Shown one piece after another: positions 6,635-12,720 of a stretch of 12,720 nt of DNA. Source of the DNA: Candidatus Neoanaerotignum tabaqchaliae (GTDB lineage: Bacteria > Bacillota > Clostridia > Lachnospirales > Anaerotignaceae); contig CAJFUS010000209.1 in NCBI GenBank assembly GCA_904420235.1, positions 1 through 12,720 of the forward strand. The letters are read 5' to 3'. Below the pieces are notes generated by a model. It saw only the letters and a program-made list of their open reading frames with translations, was not told where the DNA came from and searched no databases. Position 1 is the stretch's first letter. Every line of letters starts with the position of its first letter. Made by a program: the position numbers and the translations under genes.

Positions 6635-6868
6635 GCTGCCTTAAGTTTTATAAATTTATTTCTGAAAGTGAAGTACAACAGTAAACTTGCAGGTATATAA
6701 TTGAAGAACAAAAGATATAAAAATTATATTTTACATTGAAGCATAGTTATATATTCCGGCGAAATTTTAATAACGGAAAAATCCAATTAGCTTATAATAT
6801 TAAACATATATAAACGCAATATTGCTTTTGAAAATAAATATTTACAAAAATCAGTTTACAGGCAATGT

Positions 6869-6886
6869 ACGGTATAAACGGTATAA
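6869..6886. repeat. Perfect tandem repeat of the 9-mer ACGGTATAA
   Basis: ACGGTATAA occurs twice back to back (6869-6877 and 6878-6886), about 25 nt upstream of the predicted -35 box of the LysM-M28 gene. A pair of directly repeated half-sites one helical turn apart could be an activator site; it may also be chance. Confidence 0.4.
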
Positions 6887-6908
6887 GAAATTTTTTGATA
6901 AATTTATA

Positions 6909-6936
6909 TTGCATTTTTTCCAACAATATGTATAAT
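6909..6936 (+). promoter_or_regulatory. Possible promoter of the LysM-M28 peptidase gene
   Basis: A perfect -10 box TATAAT (6931-6936) is preceded at 16 nt by TTGCAT, a poor -35. Transcription would start near 6943 and give a leader of about 135 nt. The weak -35 suggests activator help or a different promoter. Confidence 0.4.
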
Positions 6937-7003
6937 ATATATCAGTTTATTAGGAATGATAATTGTGTTTAGTATTTGTAAACTTTTTAGCCTTTTTTCA
7001 TTG

Positions 7004-7036
7004 GTTATTTCCCGATTATCGGGGTGATAATATAAC
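7004..7036 (+). other. Structured element in the LysM-M28 leader
   Basis: GTTAT (7004-7008) pairs with ATAAC (7032-7036) and ATTATC (7015-7020) with GATAAT (7026-7031) around a GGGGT loop, leaving TTCCCG bulged. An alternative pairing uses the palindrome CCCGATTATCGGG (7011-7023). The two are mutually exclusive as RNA; the palindrome could equally be a DNA operator. Confidence 0.35.
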
Positions 7037-7060
7037 TATTATTATTTTTATAATTTCTAA

Positions 7061-7078
7061 AGGGGGCAAAGAATGTAA
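7061..7078 (+). promoter_or_regulatory. Ribosome binding site with in-frame ATG-TAA immediately before the TTG start
   Basis: AGGGGG (7061-7066) is ideally spaced (6 nt) from an ATG at 7073, but that ATG is followed at once by TAA (7076-7078). The next codon, in the same frame, is the TTG that must start the secreted peptidase. Initiation could occur directly at TTG (12 nt from the site) or by re-initiation after the one-codon start-stop. Confidence 0.55.
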
Positions 7079-9337
7079 TTGAAAAAAAGGTTTATTTCCA
7101 TTATTTTAGCGGGGGCTGCCGTGTTGGGCTCGTCCTTTAGTGCAATGGCTTCGCAGCAGGAGTATACAGTTAAAAAGGGTGATACCCTTTGGGCCATAGC
7201 TCAGGCTTACAACACCACTTTTATGAAACTTGCTGAGATTAATTCTATTGAAAATCCGGATATTATATTCCCAGGGCAGGTTATTAAAACAGTTGAGGCG
7301 GCAAATGAAAACGTTTCTAATACTGAGTCTGTTACGGAAGAAAGCTTAAAACAAGAACAGGCTGAAACAGAAACGATAAGTACAAATAATGAAACTAAGG
7401 ACATTTTCAGTTACATAGACACAGATTTTTCAGAACAGGTGATGGATAAAATATCATCTTTAGGTGATAACGCTGATGTGGGCAACCGAAGTGCGGGAAG
7501 CCCGGCAGAAAAAGAGGCGGCAGATTTTATACGTTCAACAATGAACGAGATAGGTCTTTCAAATGTTACTGTGGATACTTTTACGTGCGATACATGGACA
7601 TTTGAAAAAGCAAGAATATATTTTGACGAAAATGATTATATATCTCTTGGCGGATATGCTACAAATCTTATTTGCGATATGGAGCCTGTAAGCATTGTAT
7701 ATTGCGGGAAGGGCACAGCGGCCGATTTTGAGGGCATTGACGTTGAGGGTAAGATAGCGTTAATAGAAATTGACCAATATAATGAATGGTGGATTAATCA
7801 TCCGGCTTATGAGGCTTACCTTAATGGAGCGAAAGCAGTTATAGCCTATAACTATGCAGGATATGCCCAATATAACGATACAACCATAGGCGTACAGGAT
7901 ATATGCGGTCCCGACTATGCTCCGGCTTTTGCCATAGACAAGCAGGGATTTGAGCGTTTAAAGGGACTTATAGATGAAAACGGTGGCCAAGCTCAGATAA
8001 CTTTTGATGTTAAAAGTGTAGTTGAGAAAGACGGCGTTTCACAAAATATATGGGGAGAAATTCCTGGGAAAAGCGATGAAACAATAATGCTTATAGCTCA
8101 TTATGACGGATATTTCCATTCGGCTTATGATGATGCTTCTGGAGTTGCTACAGTATTGGGTATAGCTAAAGCAATTAAAGACAGTGGCTATGAGCCGGAA
8201 AAAACCATAAGAATTATATGCCACGGAGCTGAGGAATGGGGAAAGAGCAACACAGAATATGACTGGGCCAAAGGCGCTTATGAGCAAATTACAAATATTC
8301 ATCCTGAATGGGCGGATACAGCCTTCGCTCTTCTTAATGTGGACGGAATGTATCCTATAAGCGGCCAAAAAGACTTTGCTATTGCCACAGTATATGAGCT
8401 TAATGATTTTACTGAGGAAGCCATTAAGGATGTTATGGAAAGGTATCCTCAATATAATGTGGAAATAAAATCGCCTACATCAACTGGAACAGAAGATTTC
8501 TCTTACTCACAAGCGGGAATAGCGGCTATAGTGGCTTCTGACGTTGATTATGAAAACAGCAACTATGAGAAGAATATATACCATTCATCAATGGATAGCA
8601 AAGAATATGGATATAATCCAGAGGTATTTAAAATGGTTCATGAGCTGTTTACTAACATTCTTTTGCGCCTTGACGAATCGGAAGTGCGTCCGTTAAACTT
8701 TACAGCAGAAATAACCGCTTTGGAGGAAAGTCTTAACAAGGATATAATAAACGAGGAACACGCAATATATGACGCCGTTGAAAACGCTAAGGCAGCTGCG
8801 GCCGCTCTTGACAGTAAGATAAAAAGCGGTGAAATTGAAAATACTACCGAGTTCAACAAAAAAACAGCTGATATTTTCCGCAGTATAAGAGAGAATTTTG
8901 TGACGCTCTCGTGGGAAAGTGATATAATATTCCCAACGGAGCAGTGTCAGAATAACATAGAGGCTCTTGAGGCTGCTGTTGAGGCTTTGAAAAACGGTAA
9001 CGGCGATTTGGCTTATGATGAATATTTATATAACGTGGATTACAACTGGTACGCATATGATTTCAGCAAAGAAGCCTATAATTTCCAGATAAGCAGGGTG
9101 ATTAACAATTCGGCCGGAACTTGGGGAGAAGGCCTTATAATAAATCCATGTGAAAATCTTTATGACGTAATAAGCTTTTTAGGCGAGAATTATGGAAAAG
9201 AAAATGTGGATTATACAGAAGCAATCGATACTCTTGAAGGTGCGCTTGAAAGACAGTATGAATATCTTGATATTGTTTTAGCCGATGAAAAGGAGAACTT
9301 GGACGATTTGACCGAAAAAATGATTTCTTTAGTGTAA
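7079..9337 (+). CDS. Secreted LysM-domain M28 family zinc aminopeptidase
   Basis: A 752-residue exported protein. Residues 1-24 are a signal peptide (KKR, hydrophobic core, AMA cleavage site). A LysM peptidoglycan-binding domain follows (about 28-72: YTVKKGDTLWAIAQAYNTTF...NPDIIFPGQVIK), then an acidic Ser/Thr-rich linker to about 105. The M28 peptidase fold begins near 115. A PA-like insert lies at about 195-320 (VEGKIALIEID, GAKAVIAYNYAG). The metal site is complete: H341 and D343 in AHYDGY, D351 in YDDASG, E385/E386 in HGAEEWG, D422 in NVDGMY and H502 in IYHSSMD. The last roughly 215 residues are helical and acidic and I do not recognise them. Likely role: peptide degradation at the cell wall; substrate unknown. 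The TTG start is forced by the stop codon just before it. Thr and Leu codons are more mixed than in the operon upstream. The gene is monocistronic between terminators. Confidence 0.9.
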   Translation: MKKRFISIILAGAAVLGSSFSAMASQQEYTVKKGDTLWAIAQAYNTTFMKLAEINSIENPDIIFPGQVIKTVEAANENVSNTESVTEESLKQEQAETETISTNNETKDIFSYIDTDFSEQVMDKISSLGDNADVGNRSAGSPAEKEAADFIRSTMNEIGLSNVTVDTFTCDTWTFEKARIYFDENDYISLGGYATNLICDMEPVSIVYCGKGTAADFEGIDVEGKIALIEIDQYNEWWINHPAYEAYLNGAKAVIAYNYAGYAQYNDTTIGVQDICGPDYAPAFAIDKQGFERLKGLIDENGGQAQITFDVKSVVEKDGVSQNIWGEIPGKSDETIMLIAHYDGYFHSAYDDASGVATVLGIAKAIKDSGYEPEKTIRIICHGAEEWGKSNTEYDWAKGAYEQITNIHPEWADTAFALLNVDGMYPISGQKDFAIATVYELNDFTEEAIKDVMERYPQYNVEIKSPTSTGTEDFSYSQAGIAAIVASDVDYENSNYEKNIYHSSMDSKEYGYNPEVFKMVHELFTNILLRLDESEVRPLNFTAEITALEESLNKDIINEEHAIYDAVENAKAAAAALDSKIKSGEIENTTEFNKKTADIFRSIRENFVTLSWESDIIFPTEQCQNNIEALEAAVEALKNGNGDLAYDEYLYNVDYNWYAYDFSKEAYNFQISRVINNSAGTWGEGLIINPCENLYDVISFLGENYGKENVDYTEAIDTLEGALERQYEYLDIVLADEKENLDDLTEKMISLV

Positions 9338-9354
9338 GAATAAATTCTAAAATT

Positions 9355-9382
9355 AACAGCCGGATATTATCCGGCTGTTTTT
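9355..9382 (+). terminator. Intrinsic terminator of the LysM-M28 gene
   Basis: AACAGCCGGAT (9355-9365) pairs perfectly with ATCCGGCTGTT (9369-9379) around a 3-nt loop (or 10 bp with a 5-nt loop), followed by a T run. It lies 17 nt after the stop codon. Confidence 0.93.
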
Positions 9383-9732
9383 GTGTTATTAAGCAGAATT
9401 TTAAATGTGAAACGGCTTTTTAATGTTTTTGAATTTATAAAATTTAAAAATGTCAAATGTTTAGTGTTCGAATTAGACTTTTTTAAAAGTGTCTTATATT
9501 ATCAGAAAAGTTGTATCAGGCGATTAGCAGCTACTATGTATTACAGTTTCATTTATAAGCAGAGTATAAGTGATTTTTGTATTTATTTGTGTTTGTTGCC
9601 ATAATATATTTAAAAAAGGCTTTTTTTGCTTGAAAGACTTTTTTGTTTGCAGAAATTGTATTAATTGGAACATGATAAATTTTATAATACTATAATCATA
9701 AAATACTATTATACTAATATCCTATGTTTATA
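9383..9732. other. AT-rich intergenic region without a supported gene
   Basis: About 350 nt with many A and T runs. A 73-codon frame (9383-9604) starts inside the terminator tail without a ribosome binding site and is rejected. The only structure I can point to is at its right end, the ATACTA half-sites of the next operon's control region. Confidence 0.5.
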
Positions 9733-9758
9733 TTGACAGAATGATAGTATTTTAGTAT
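9687..9758. repeat. ATACTA half-site array and dyad around the transporter operon promoter
   Basis: ATACTA occurs at 9687, 9703 and 9711, and its complement TAGTAT at 9745 and 9753. Steps are 16, 8 and 8 nt. The pairs 9703-9716 and 9745-9758 form an inverted repeat (12 of 14 bases) with its centre at 9730.5, just upstream of the -35 box. The last copy overlaps the -10 box. This layout fits an operator for a dimeric or tetrameric regulator. The AT-rich background makes chance possible. Confidence 0.5.
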
Positions 9759-9761
9759 AAT
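9733..9761 (+). promoter_or_regulatory. Perfect-consensus sigma-A promoter of the YhdT-PanF-nitrilase operon
   Basis: TTGACA (9733-9738), a 17-nt spacer and TATAAT (9756-9761) match the consensus in every position. The start point would be near 9768, giving a leader of about 43 nt before the first ATG. Such a strong promoter overlapped by repeated half-sites suggests control by repression. Confidence 0.85.
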
Positions 9762-9810
9762 AAATTTAACAGTGAATAAACTAAAAACTATTATAAAAGG
9801 GGGAAGAATC

Positions 9811-10119
9811 ATGAAAGAGATGAAACATTGGACCGAAAAAGAAAAATATAAGCAATGCAATAAGGAAGCAGTAATTACTTTAATTGTTTTTACCGGATAT
9901 GCCGCATGGTGGTATTTTATGGGTTTCGGCCTTTGGGAAGCTGGAAATGATACATGGGTTTTTGGTTTGCCGCTGTGGTTTGTGCTGAGCAGCATTGTGG
10001 GGTGGCTTTTATGTATAGCTGCTGTTTGGATTGTAGTTAAAGCATTTTTTAAAGATTTTGACCTTGGGGAAGAAGCTGACGTAAAATCTGCAGAAAATGA
10101 AGATATGAAGGGGGAGTAA
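9811..10119 (+). CDS. YhdT/DUF997 family small membrane protein
   Basis: A 102-residue protein with two hydrophobic segments (about 20-42 and 51-80) and an acidic C-terminal tail. The pattern KEAVITLIVFTGYAAWWYFMGFG, then the conserved FGLPLWFVLSS, then VVKAFFKDFDLGEE fits the DUF997/YhdT family. Members are typically encoded directly before panF-type pantothenate symporters, and their role is unproven; an accessory subunit of the transporter is a reasonable inference. The ATG at 9811 is chosen because AAAGGGGGA lies 7 nt upstream. A GTG at 9772 would sit almost on the predicted transcription start. The symporter starts 3 nt after this gene's stop, and its ribosome binding site lies inside this gene, which implies translational coupling. 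Confidence 0.82.
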   Translation: MKEMKHWTEKEKYKQCNKEAVITLIVFTGYAAWWYFMGFGLWEAGNDTWVFGLPLWFVLSSIVGWLLCIAAVWIVVKAFFKDFDLGEEADVKSAENEDMKGE

Positions 10120-10122
10120 CTT

Positions 10123-11631
10123 ATGACCGCTAAACAAATTCAAATGCTTATACCAGTAACATTATATTTGTTGCTTTGCATATGGCTGGCTTTAAAAGTT
10201 GGGAATAGACAAATGGCAGCGAATACTGGAACACAAAAGCATCGTTTTTCAAAAAACTATTTTATAGGCGGACGTTCTTTAGGCGGCTTTGTGCTTGCTA
10301 TGACAACAATAGCTACATATTATGAAGCCAGTTCATATTTTGGCGGTCCTGGAATTGCCTATTCTCAGGGTCTTTCATGGGTATATTTAGCAATGATACA
10401 GGTGCCTCTTACATTTCTTATACTCGGCAGCTTTGGGAAAAAATTTAATATTGTTGCAAGAAAGATAAATGCTGTTACAATACCGGATTATCTAAGACAT
10501 AGGTTTCATTCAGAACTTTTGGTGTGGGTTGCGGTTATAGCCATGATAGTTTTTTTTGAGGCCATAATGGTAGCAAATCTTATGGGAGGCTCAATACTTT
10601 TGTCTGCCGTAACTGGTATTCCTTATTTAACCGGCCTTATTATATTTACAGTTGTTATTGTTATATATACAGCAATAGGTGGTTTTAAGGCCGTTGCAAT
10701 AGGTGATGCCATTCAGGGAGTTGTAATGTGTGCGGGAGCCTGTGTACTTCTTATATGTGTAGTGCATGCCGGCGGAGGAATGTGGAACATAAAAGCCAAT
10801 CTTGATGCTGCTATGCCGCATTGGGCAGAGGCTGCTCATGATGGACAGAGCAAAATTTATACAATGTGTTTTTGGATGCTTGTTGGATATGCCTGTGTTG
10901 GGCTTCCACAAACAGCCGTTAGGAATATGTCCTTTAAAAACTCAAAAAGTCTTCATAATGCTATGATAGTAAGTACTATTGTGCTTGGATTCATAATGCT
11001 TATAACACATTTTTGCGGCGGGCTTTCAAGAGCTTTTATCGAACCTAATACAGTGCCTACCTCTGATTCTGTTGTTCCAACAGTAGCAACAATGTATATG
11101 CCGCCGGTTCTGGCGGGATTATTTATAGCCGGTTGTATGGCTGCTGTAATGAGCACAATAGCCGGAGTTCTTGTAAACTGTGTTTCATCTGCCGTTAAGG
11201 ATATTTGGTTGCACAGCAAAGAAAAAATGAATCCTGAGTTTTTAAATAATTCTGAGAATGAAAAGAGATATAAGTTATATACTGGAATAGCCACAATTGT
11301 TTTTTCTGCAATAGCTTTTGCAATAGCCGTTAATCCGCCTTCACTTATAACATATCTTAACTTATTTGCTACTGGAGGACTTGAAGCTGTATTTATAATG
11401 CCCATTATTGGAGGTTTGTTTTACAAAAAGGGCAATAAGGCAGGGGCCTTAGCTAGTTCCATAGGAGGGTTTATAGTATTTCTTCTTTGTAAAACTGTAA
11501 TTCCTTTAGGTGATATAGATGCTAGTGTGCCGGCTGTGATAATATCTGTAATTTTATTTTTTGTAACATCCGCATTCACAAAACAAGATCTTACTGACGA
11601 TGAAATGGAAATATATTTCCCAACTAAATAA
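10123..11631 (+). CDS. panF: PanF-type sodium/pantothenate-like symporter (SSS family)
   Basis: A 502-residue integral membrane protein of the sodium:solute symporter family with about 12-13 hydrophobic segments. It closely follows the PanF pattern: FIGGRSLGGFVLAMTTIATY (47-66) and YEASSYFGGPGIAYSQGLSW, then LAMIQVP, GKKFNIVARKINAVTIPDYL, GIPYLTGLIIF, YTAIGGFKAVAIGDAIQGVV and VVHAGGG. E. coli PanF (483 residues) imports pantothenate with Na+. Here the coenzyme A precursor is the first guess, but related SSS proteins carry other carboxylates, and the neighbouring amidohydrolase suggests an amide-containing substrate. GGGGGAG at 10110-10116 serves the ATG. The nitrilase gene follows after 17 nt. 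Family call is firm, substrate is not. Confidence 0.82.
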   Translation: MTAKQIQMLIPVTLYLLLCIWLALKVGNRQMAANTGTQKHRFSKNYFIGGRSLGGFVLAMTTIATYYEASSYFGGPGIAYSQGLSWVYLAMIQVPLTFLILGSFGKKFNIVARKINAVTIPDYLRHRFHSELLVWVAVIAMIVFFEAIMVANLMGGSILLSAVTGIPYLTGLIIFTVVIVIYTAIGGFKAVAIGDAIQGVVMCAGACVLLICVVHAGGGMWNIKANLDAAMPHWAEAAHDGQSKIYTMCFWMLVGYACVGLPQTAVRNMSFKNSKSLHNAMIVSTIVLGFIMLITHFCGGLSRAFIEPNTVPTSDSVVPTVATMYMPPVLAGLFIAGCMAAVMSTIAGVLVNCVSSAVKDIWLHSKEKMNPEFLNNSENEKRYKLYTGIATIVFSAIAFAIAVNPPSLITYLNLFATGGLEAVFIMPIIGGLFYKKGNKAGALASSIGGFIVFLLCKTVIPLGDIDASVPAVIISVILFFVTSAFTKQDLTDDEMEIYFPTK

Positions 11632-11648
11632 TAAGGGGAGGGTTATAA

Positions 11649-12590
11649 ATGGGATATACTAATAACAAAGTTTATGAAAAAAGTGTTGCTAATATTTCTG
11701 TTGTGAATTTTAAGATTGTTTGGGGAAATAAAGAAGAAAACTTAAAACGTATCTGTGATTATGTTGATTGTTTGGCACGAAGAGGAAGTGATATTATAGT
11801 ATTTCCCGAAACTGCGCTTGTAGGGTATGAAAATGAGCGTGATGTTAAAGAAAGAAAAAATAAAATGCAGGTAAGGCTATCAGAACCTATACCTGGGCCA
11901 AGTTCAAACAAAGTGGCTGAATTAACAAAAAAATATGGAGTTTATGTTGTTTTTGGAATGACAGAGTTAGGAGACGACGGAGAAGTATATAATACAATAG
12001 CTGCCTGTGGCCCACAGGGTGTTATAGGCAAATATAGAAAAATACATCTTCCCAAAGAGGAGGTATTTTGGGCAAGAAGAGGAAATGAACCTCTTATTAT
12101 TGATACTCCATGGGGCCCCATATGTGTGGGCATATGTTATGACTCATACTTCTTTCCAGAAGTTATAAGATATGCAAGAGCAAAAGGAGCTCGACTATAT
12201 CTCAATCCTACTATTGTATGTAAAGAAGAAGTTCCAGGGGATATGTGCAGGGTTACACTTGAGGCAAACGTTATTGCTAATAACATATTTATAGCCAGTG
12301 CCGGAGTTGCGGGAAAAGGGGCTTATAATTTTGCGGTTGGCGGAAGCAGTATTATAGGGCCGTCAACACATTTAAGCGATGTGCATTATTATGCCGGAAA
12401 ACCGTTTCATGCTGAAGGCGGAGATGAAGAAGAAGTATTTACAGCTACAGTAGACCTTGCTCTTGCTGATAATGTTTCTGATTGGAACCTTTATATGAAA
12501 AATGACGAAATAAATTCTACTGACTGGCGTCCAGAACTTTATATTGAGTGGTATAAAGACATTTTAAATGATCCCGAATGGGGTAAATAA
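11649..12590 (+). CDS. Nitrilase-superfamily carbon-nitrogen hydrolase
   Basis: A 313-residue cytoplasmic amidohydrolase with no signal peptide. The catalytic triad of the superfamily is complete: E54 in IVFPETALVGY, K131 in GKYRKIHLP and C163 in VGICYDSYFFPE. Other supporting segments are VYVVFGMTE (98-106), VYNTIAACGPQGVIGKYRK and ANVIANNIFIASAGVAG, then GGSSIIGPS. The family hydrolyses non-peptide C-N bonds (amides, N-carbamoyl compounds, nitriles); the sequence alone does not tell which. AAGGGGAGG lies 7 nt before the ATG, and the gene is last in the operon after the PanF-type symporter, so its substrate is probably what the symporter imports or something derived from it. N-carbamoyl-beta-alanine amidase, pantetheinase-like and simple aliphatic amidase activities are all open. 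A terminator follows. Confidence 0.88.
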   Translation: MGYTNNKVYEKSVANISVVNFKIVWGNKEENLKRICDYVDCLARRGSDIIVFPETALVGYENERDVKERKNKMQVRLSEPIPGPSSNKVAELTKKYGVYVVFGMTELGDDGEVYNTIAACGPQGVIGKYRKIHLPKEEVFWARRGNEPLIIDTPWGPICVGICYDSYFFPEVIRYARAKGARLYLNPTIVCKEEVPGDMCRVTLEANVIANNIFIASAGVAGKGAYNFAVGGSSIIGPSTHLSDVHYYAGKPFHAEGGDEEEVFTATVDLALADNVSDWNLYMKNDEINSTDWRPELYIEWYKDILNDPEWGK

Positions 12591-12598
12591 AAAATATG

Positions 12599-12636
12599 AA
12601 AACAACGGCGGTGTATTATTCTGCCGTTGTTTTTTA
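12599..12636 (+). terminator. Intrinsic terminator of the YhdT-PanF-nitrilase operon
   Basis: AAAACAACGGC-type left arm (12599-12609) pairs with GCCGTTGTTTT (12623-12633) in an 11-bp stem with a 13-nt loop, followed by more T residues. It begins 8 nt after the nitrilase stop codon and closes the three-gene unit. Confidence 0.9.
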
Positions 12637-12637
12637 C

Positions 12638-12666
12638 TTGTTATTATTTAATCAATGGGTTATAAT
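12638..12666 (+). promoter_or_regulatory. Probable promoter for a gene beyond the right edge
   Basis: TTGTTA (12638-12643), a 17-nt spacer and a perfect TATAAT (12661-12666) follow directly after the terminator. The -35 matches 4 of 6 positions. Confidence 0.55.
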
Positions 12667-12708
12667 GTTTAGATAGCAATATTTGACAATAGGAAAAACA
12701 TAATATAC

Positions 12709-12714
12709 AAGGAG
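12709..12714 (+). promoter_or_regulatory. Ribosome binding site of the next gene
   Basis: AAGGAG followed by ATTTTA at the very end of the window; the start codon should lie within a few bases beyond 12720. Confidence 0.6.
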
Positions 12715-12720
12715 ATTTTA

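Larger units (their letters stand above)
6635..7078 (+). other. Intergenic region and leader of the LysM-M28 gene
   Basis: About 440 nt, very AT-rich, with no supported gene. Besides the promoter, tandem repeat, hairpin and start-stop listed separately, it contains the perfect 10-bp palindrome GCAATATTGC (6816-6825) and the string GGAAAAATCCAATTA (from 6775), nearly repeated upstream of the dehydrogenase operon. No known riboswitch is recognisable. Confidence 0.6.

Noticed and set aside
6944..6989. AGTTTA/TAAACT inverted repeat followed by TTTTT in the M28 leader as a terminator or attenuator
   Set aside because: Only 6 bp, almost all A-U, with a 29-nt loop; too unstable to call.
6943..7078. 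Riboswitch in the leader of the LysM-M28 gene
   Set aside because: No conserved core of a riboswitch class I know is visible; only a generic stem-loop is reported.
9383..9604. 73-codon open frame after the LysM-M28 terminator
   Set aside because: It starts with GTG inside the terminator T tract, has no ribosome binding site, and its composition (Phe, Ile, Lys, Tyr, Leu) is that of translated AT-rich intergenic DNA.
9772..9810. GTG upstream extension of the YhdT gene
   Set aside because: It would start about 4 nt from the predicted transcription start with no ribosome binding site, whereas the ATG at 9811 has AAAGGGGGA at ideal spacing.
10953..11405. 150-codon open frame on the - strand inside the symporter gene
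   Set aside because: Shadow of the PanF-type gene, whose transmembrane and family motifs run through the whole region; no independent support.
12682..12706. TTGACA with a following TAATAT near the right edge as a second promoter
   Set aside because: The spacer would be only 12 nt, too short for a sigma-A promoter; the TTGTTA-17-TATAAT pair just upstream is better.

Overview
The window looks like a piece of chromosome from an anaerobic, low-GC Gram-positive bacterium of the class Clostridia. The evidence is AT-rich intergenic DNA, strong AGGAGG-type ribosome binding sites, several TTG starts, a RecU-type Holliday junction resolvase (a Firmicutes hallmark) and a clostridial acyl-CoA dehydrogenase/EtfBA cluster. 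All genes I can support lie on the + strand. I cannot name the genus from sequence alone.

Region 1 (1-2993) is a housekeeping-like run: the C-terminal end of a probable SMI1/KNR4 (SUKH) family protein, a membrane-anchored divergent polysaccharide deacetylase, a QueG-type epoxyqueuosine reductase, and RecU, whose start lies 28 nt inside queG. Region 2 (2994-6634) is an acyl-CoA dehydrogenase-etfB-etfA operon. It has a long leader carrying a sigma-A-type promoter, a possible Rex (NADH/NAD+ sensor) operator over the -35 box, a four-codon ORF with a good ribosome binding site, and two weak hairpins. It ends at a strong intrinsic terminator. Its product should be an enoyl-CoA (crotonyl- or acryloyl-CoA type) reductase complex, probably electron-bifurcating. 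Region 3 (6635-9382) is one secreted protein: signal peptide, LysM, M28 zinc aminopeptidase with a PA-like insert, and an unassigned helical C-terminal region. It starts at a TTG directly preceded by ATG-TAA, and has its own terminator.

Region 4 (9383-12636) is a tight three-gene operon: a YhdT/DUF997 small membrane protein, a PanF-type sodium/pantothenate-like symporter, and a nitrilase-superfamily amidohydrolase. It is driven by a perfect-consensus promoter (TTGACA, 17 nt, TATAAT) embedded in a dyad of ATACTA half-sites, and closed by an intrinsic terminator. The inferred role is uptake of an amide-type or pantothenate-like compound followed by C-N bond hydrolysis in the cytoplasm. The last 85 nt hold a promoter and ribosome binding site for a gene starting just beyond the right edge.

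I see no tRNA or rRNA genes, CRISPR array, insertion sequence, phage genes or attachment site. The most unusual signals are regulatory: the ATACTA dyad, the Rex-like site with its leader mini-ORF, and the ATG-TAA-TTG start. No gene cluster here stands out as a wholly new system. The YhdT-PanF-nitrilase operon is the best candidate for undescribed biochemistry.
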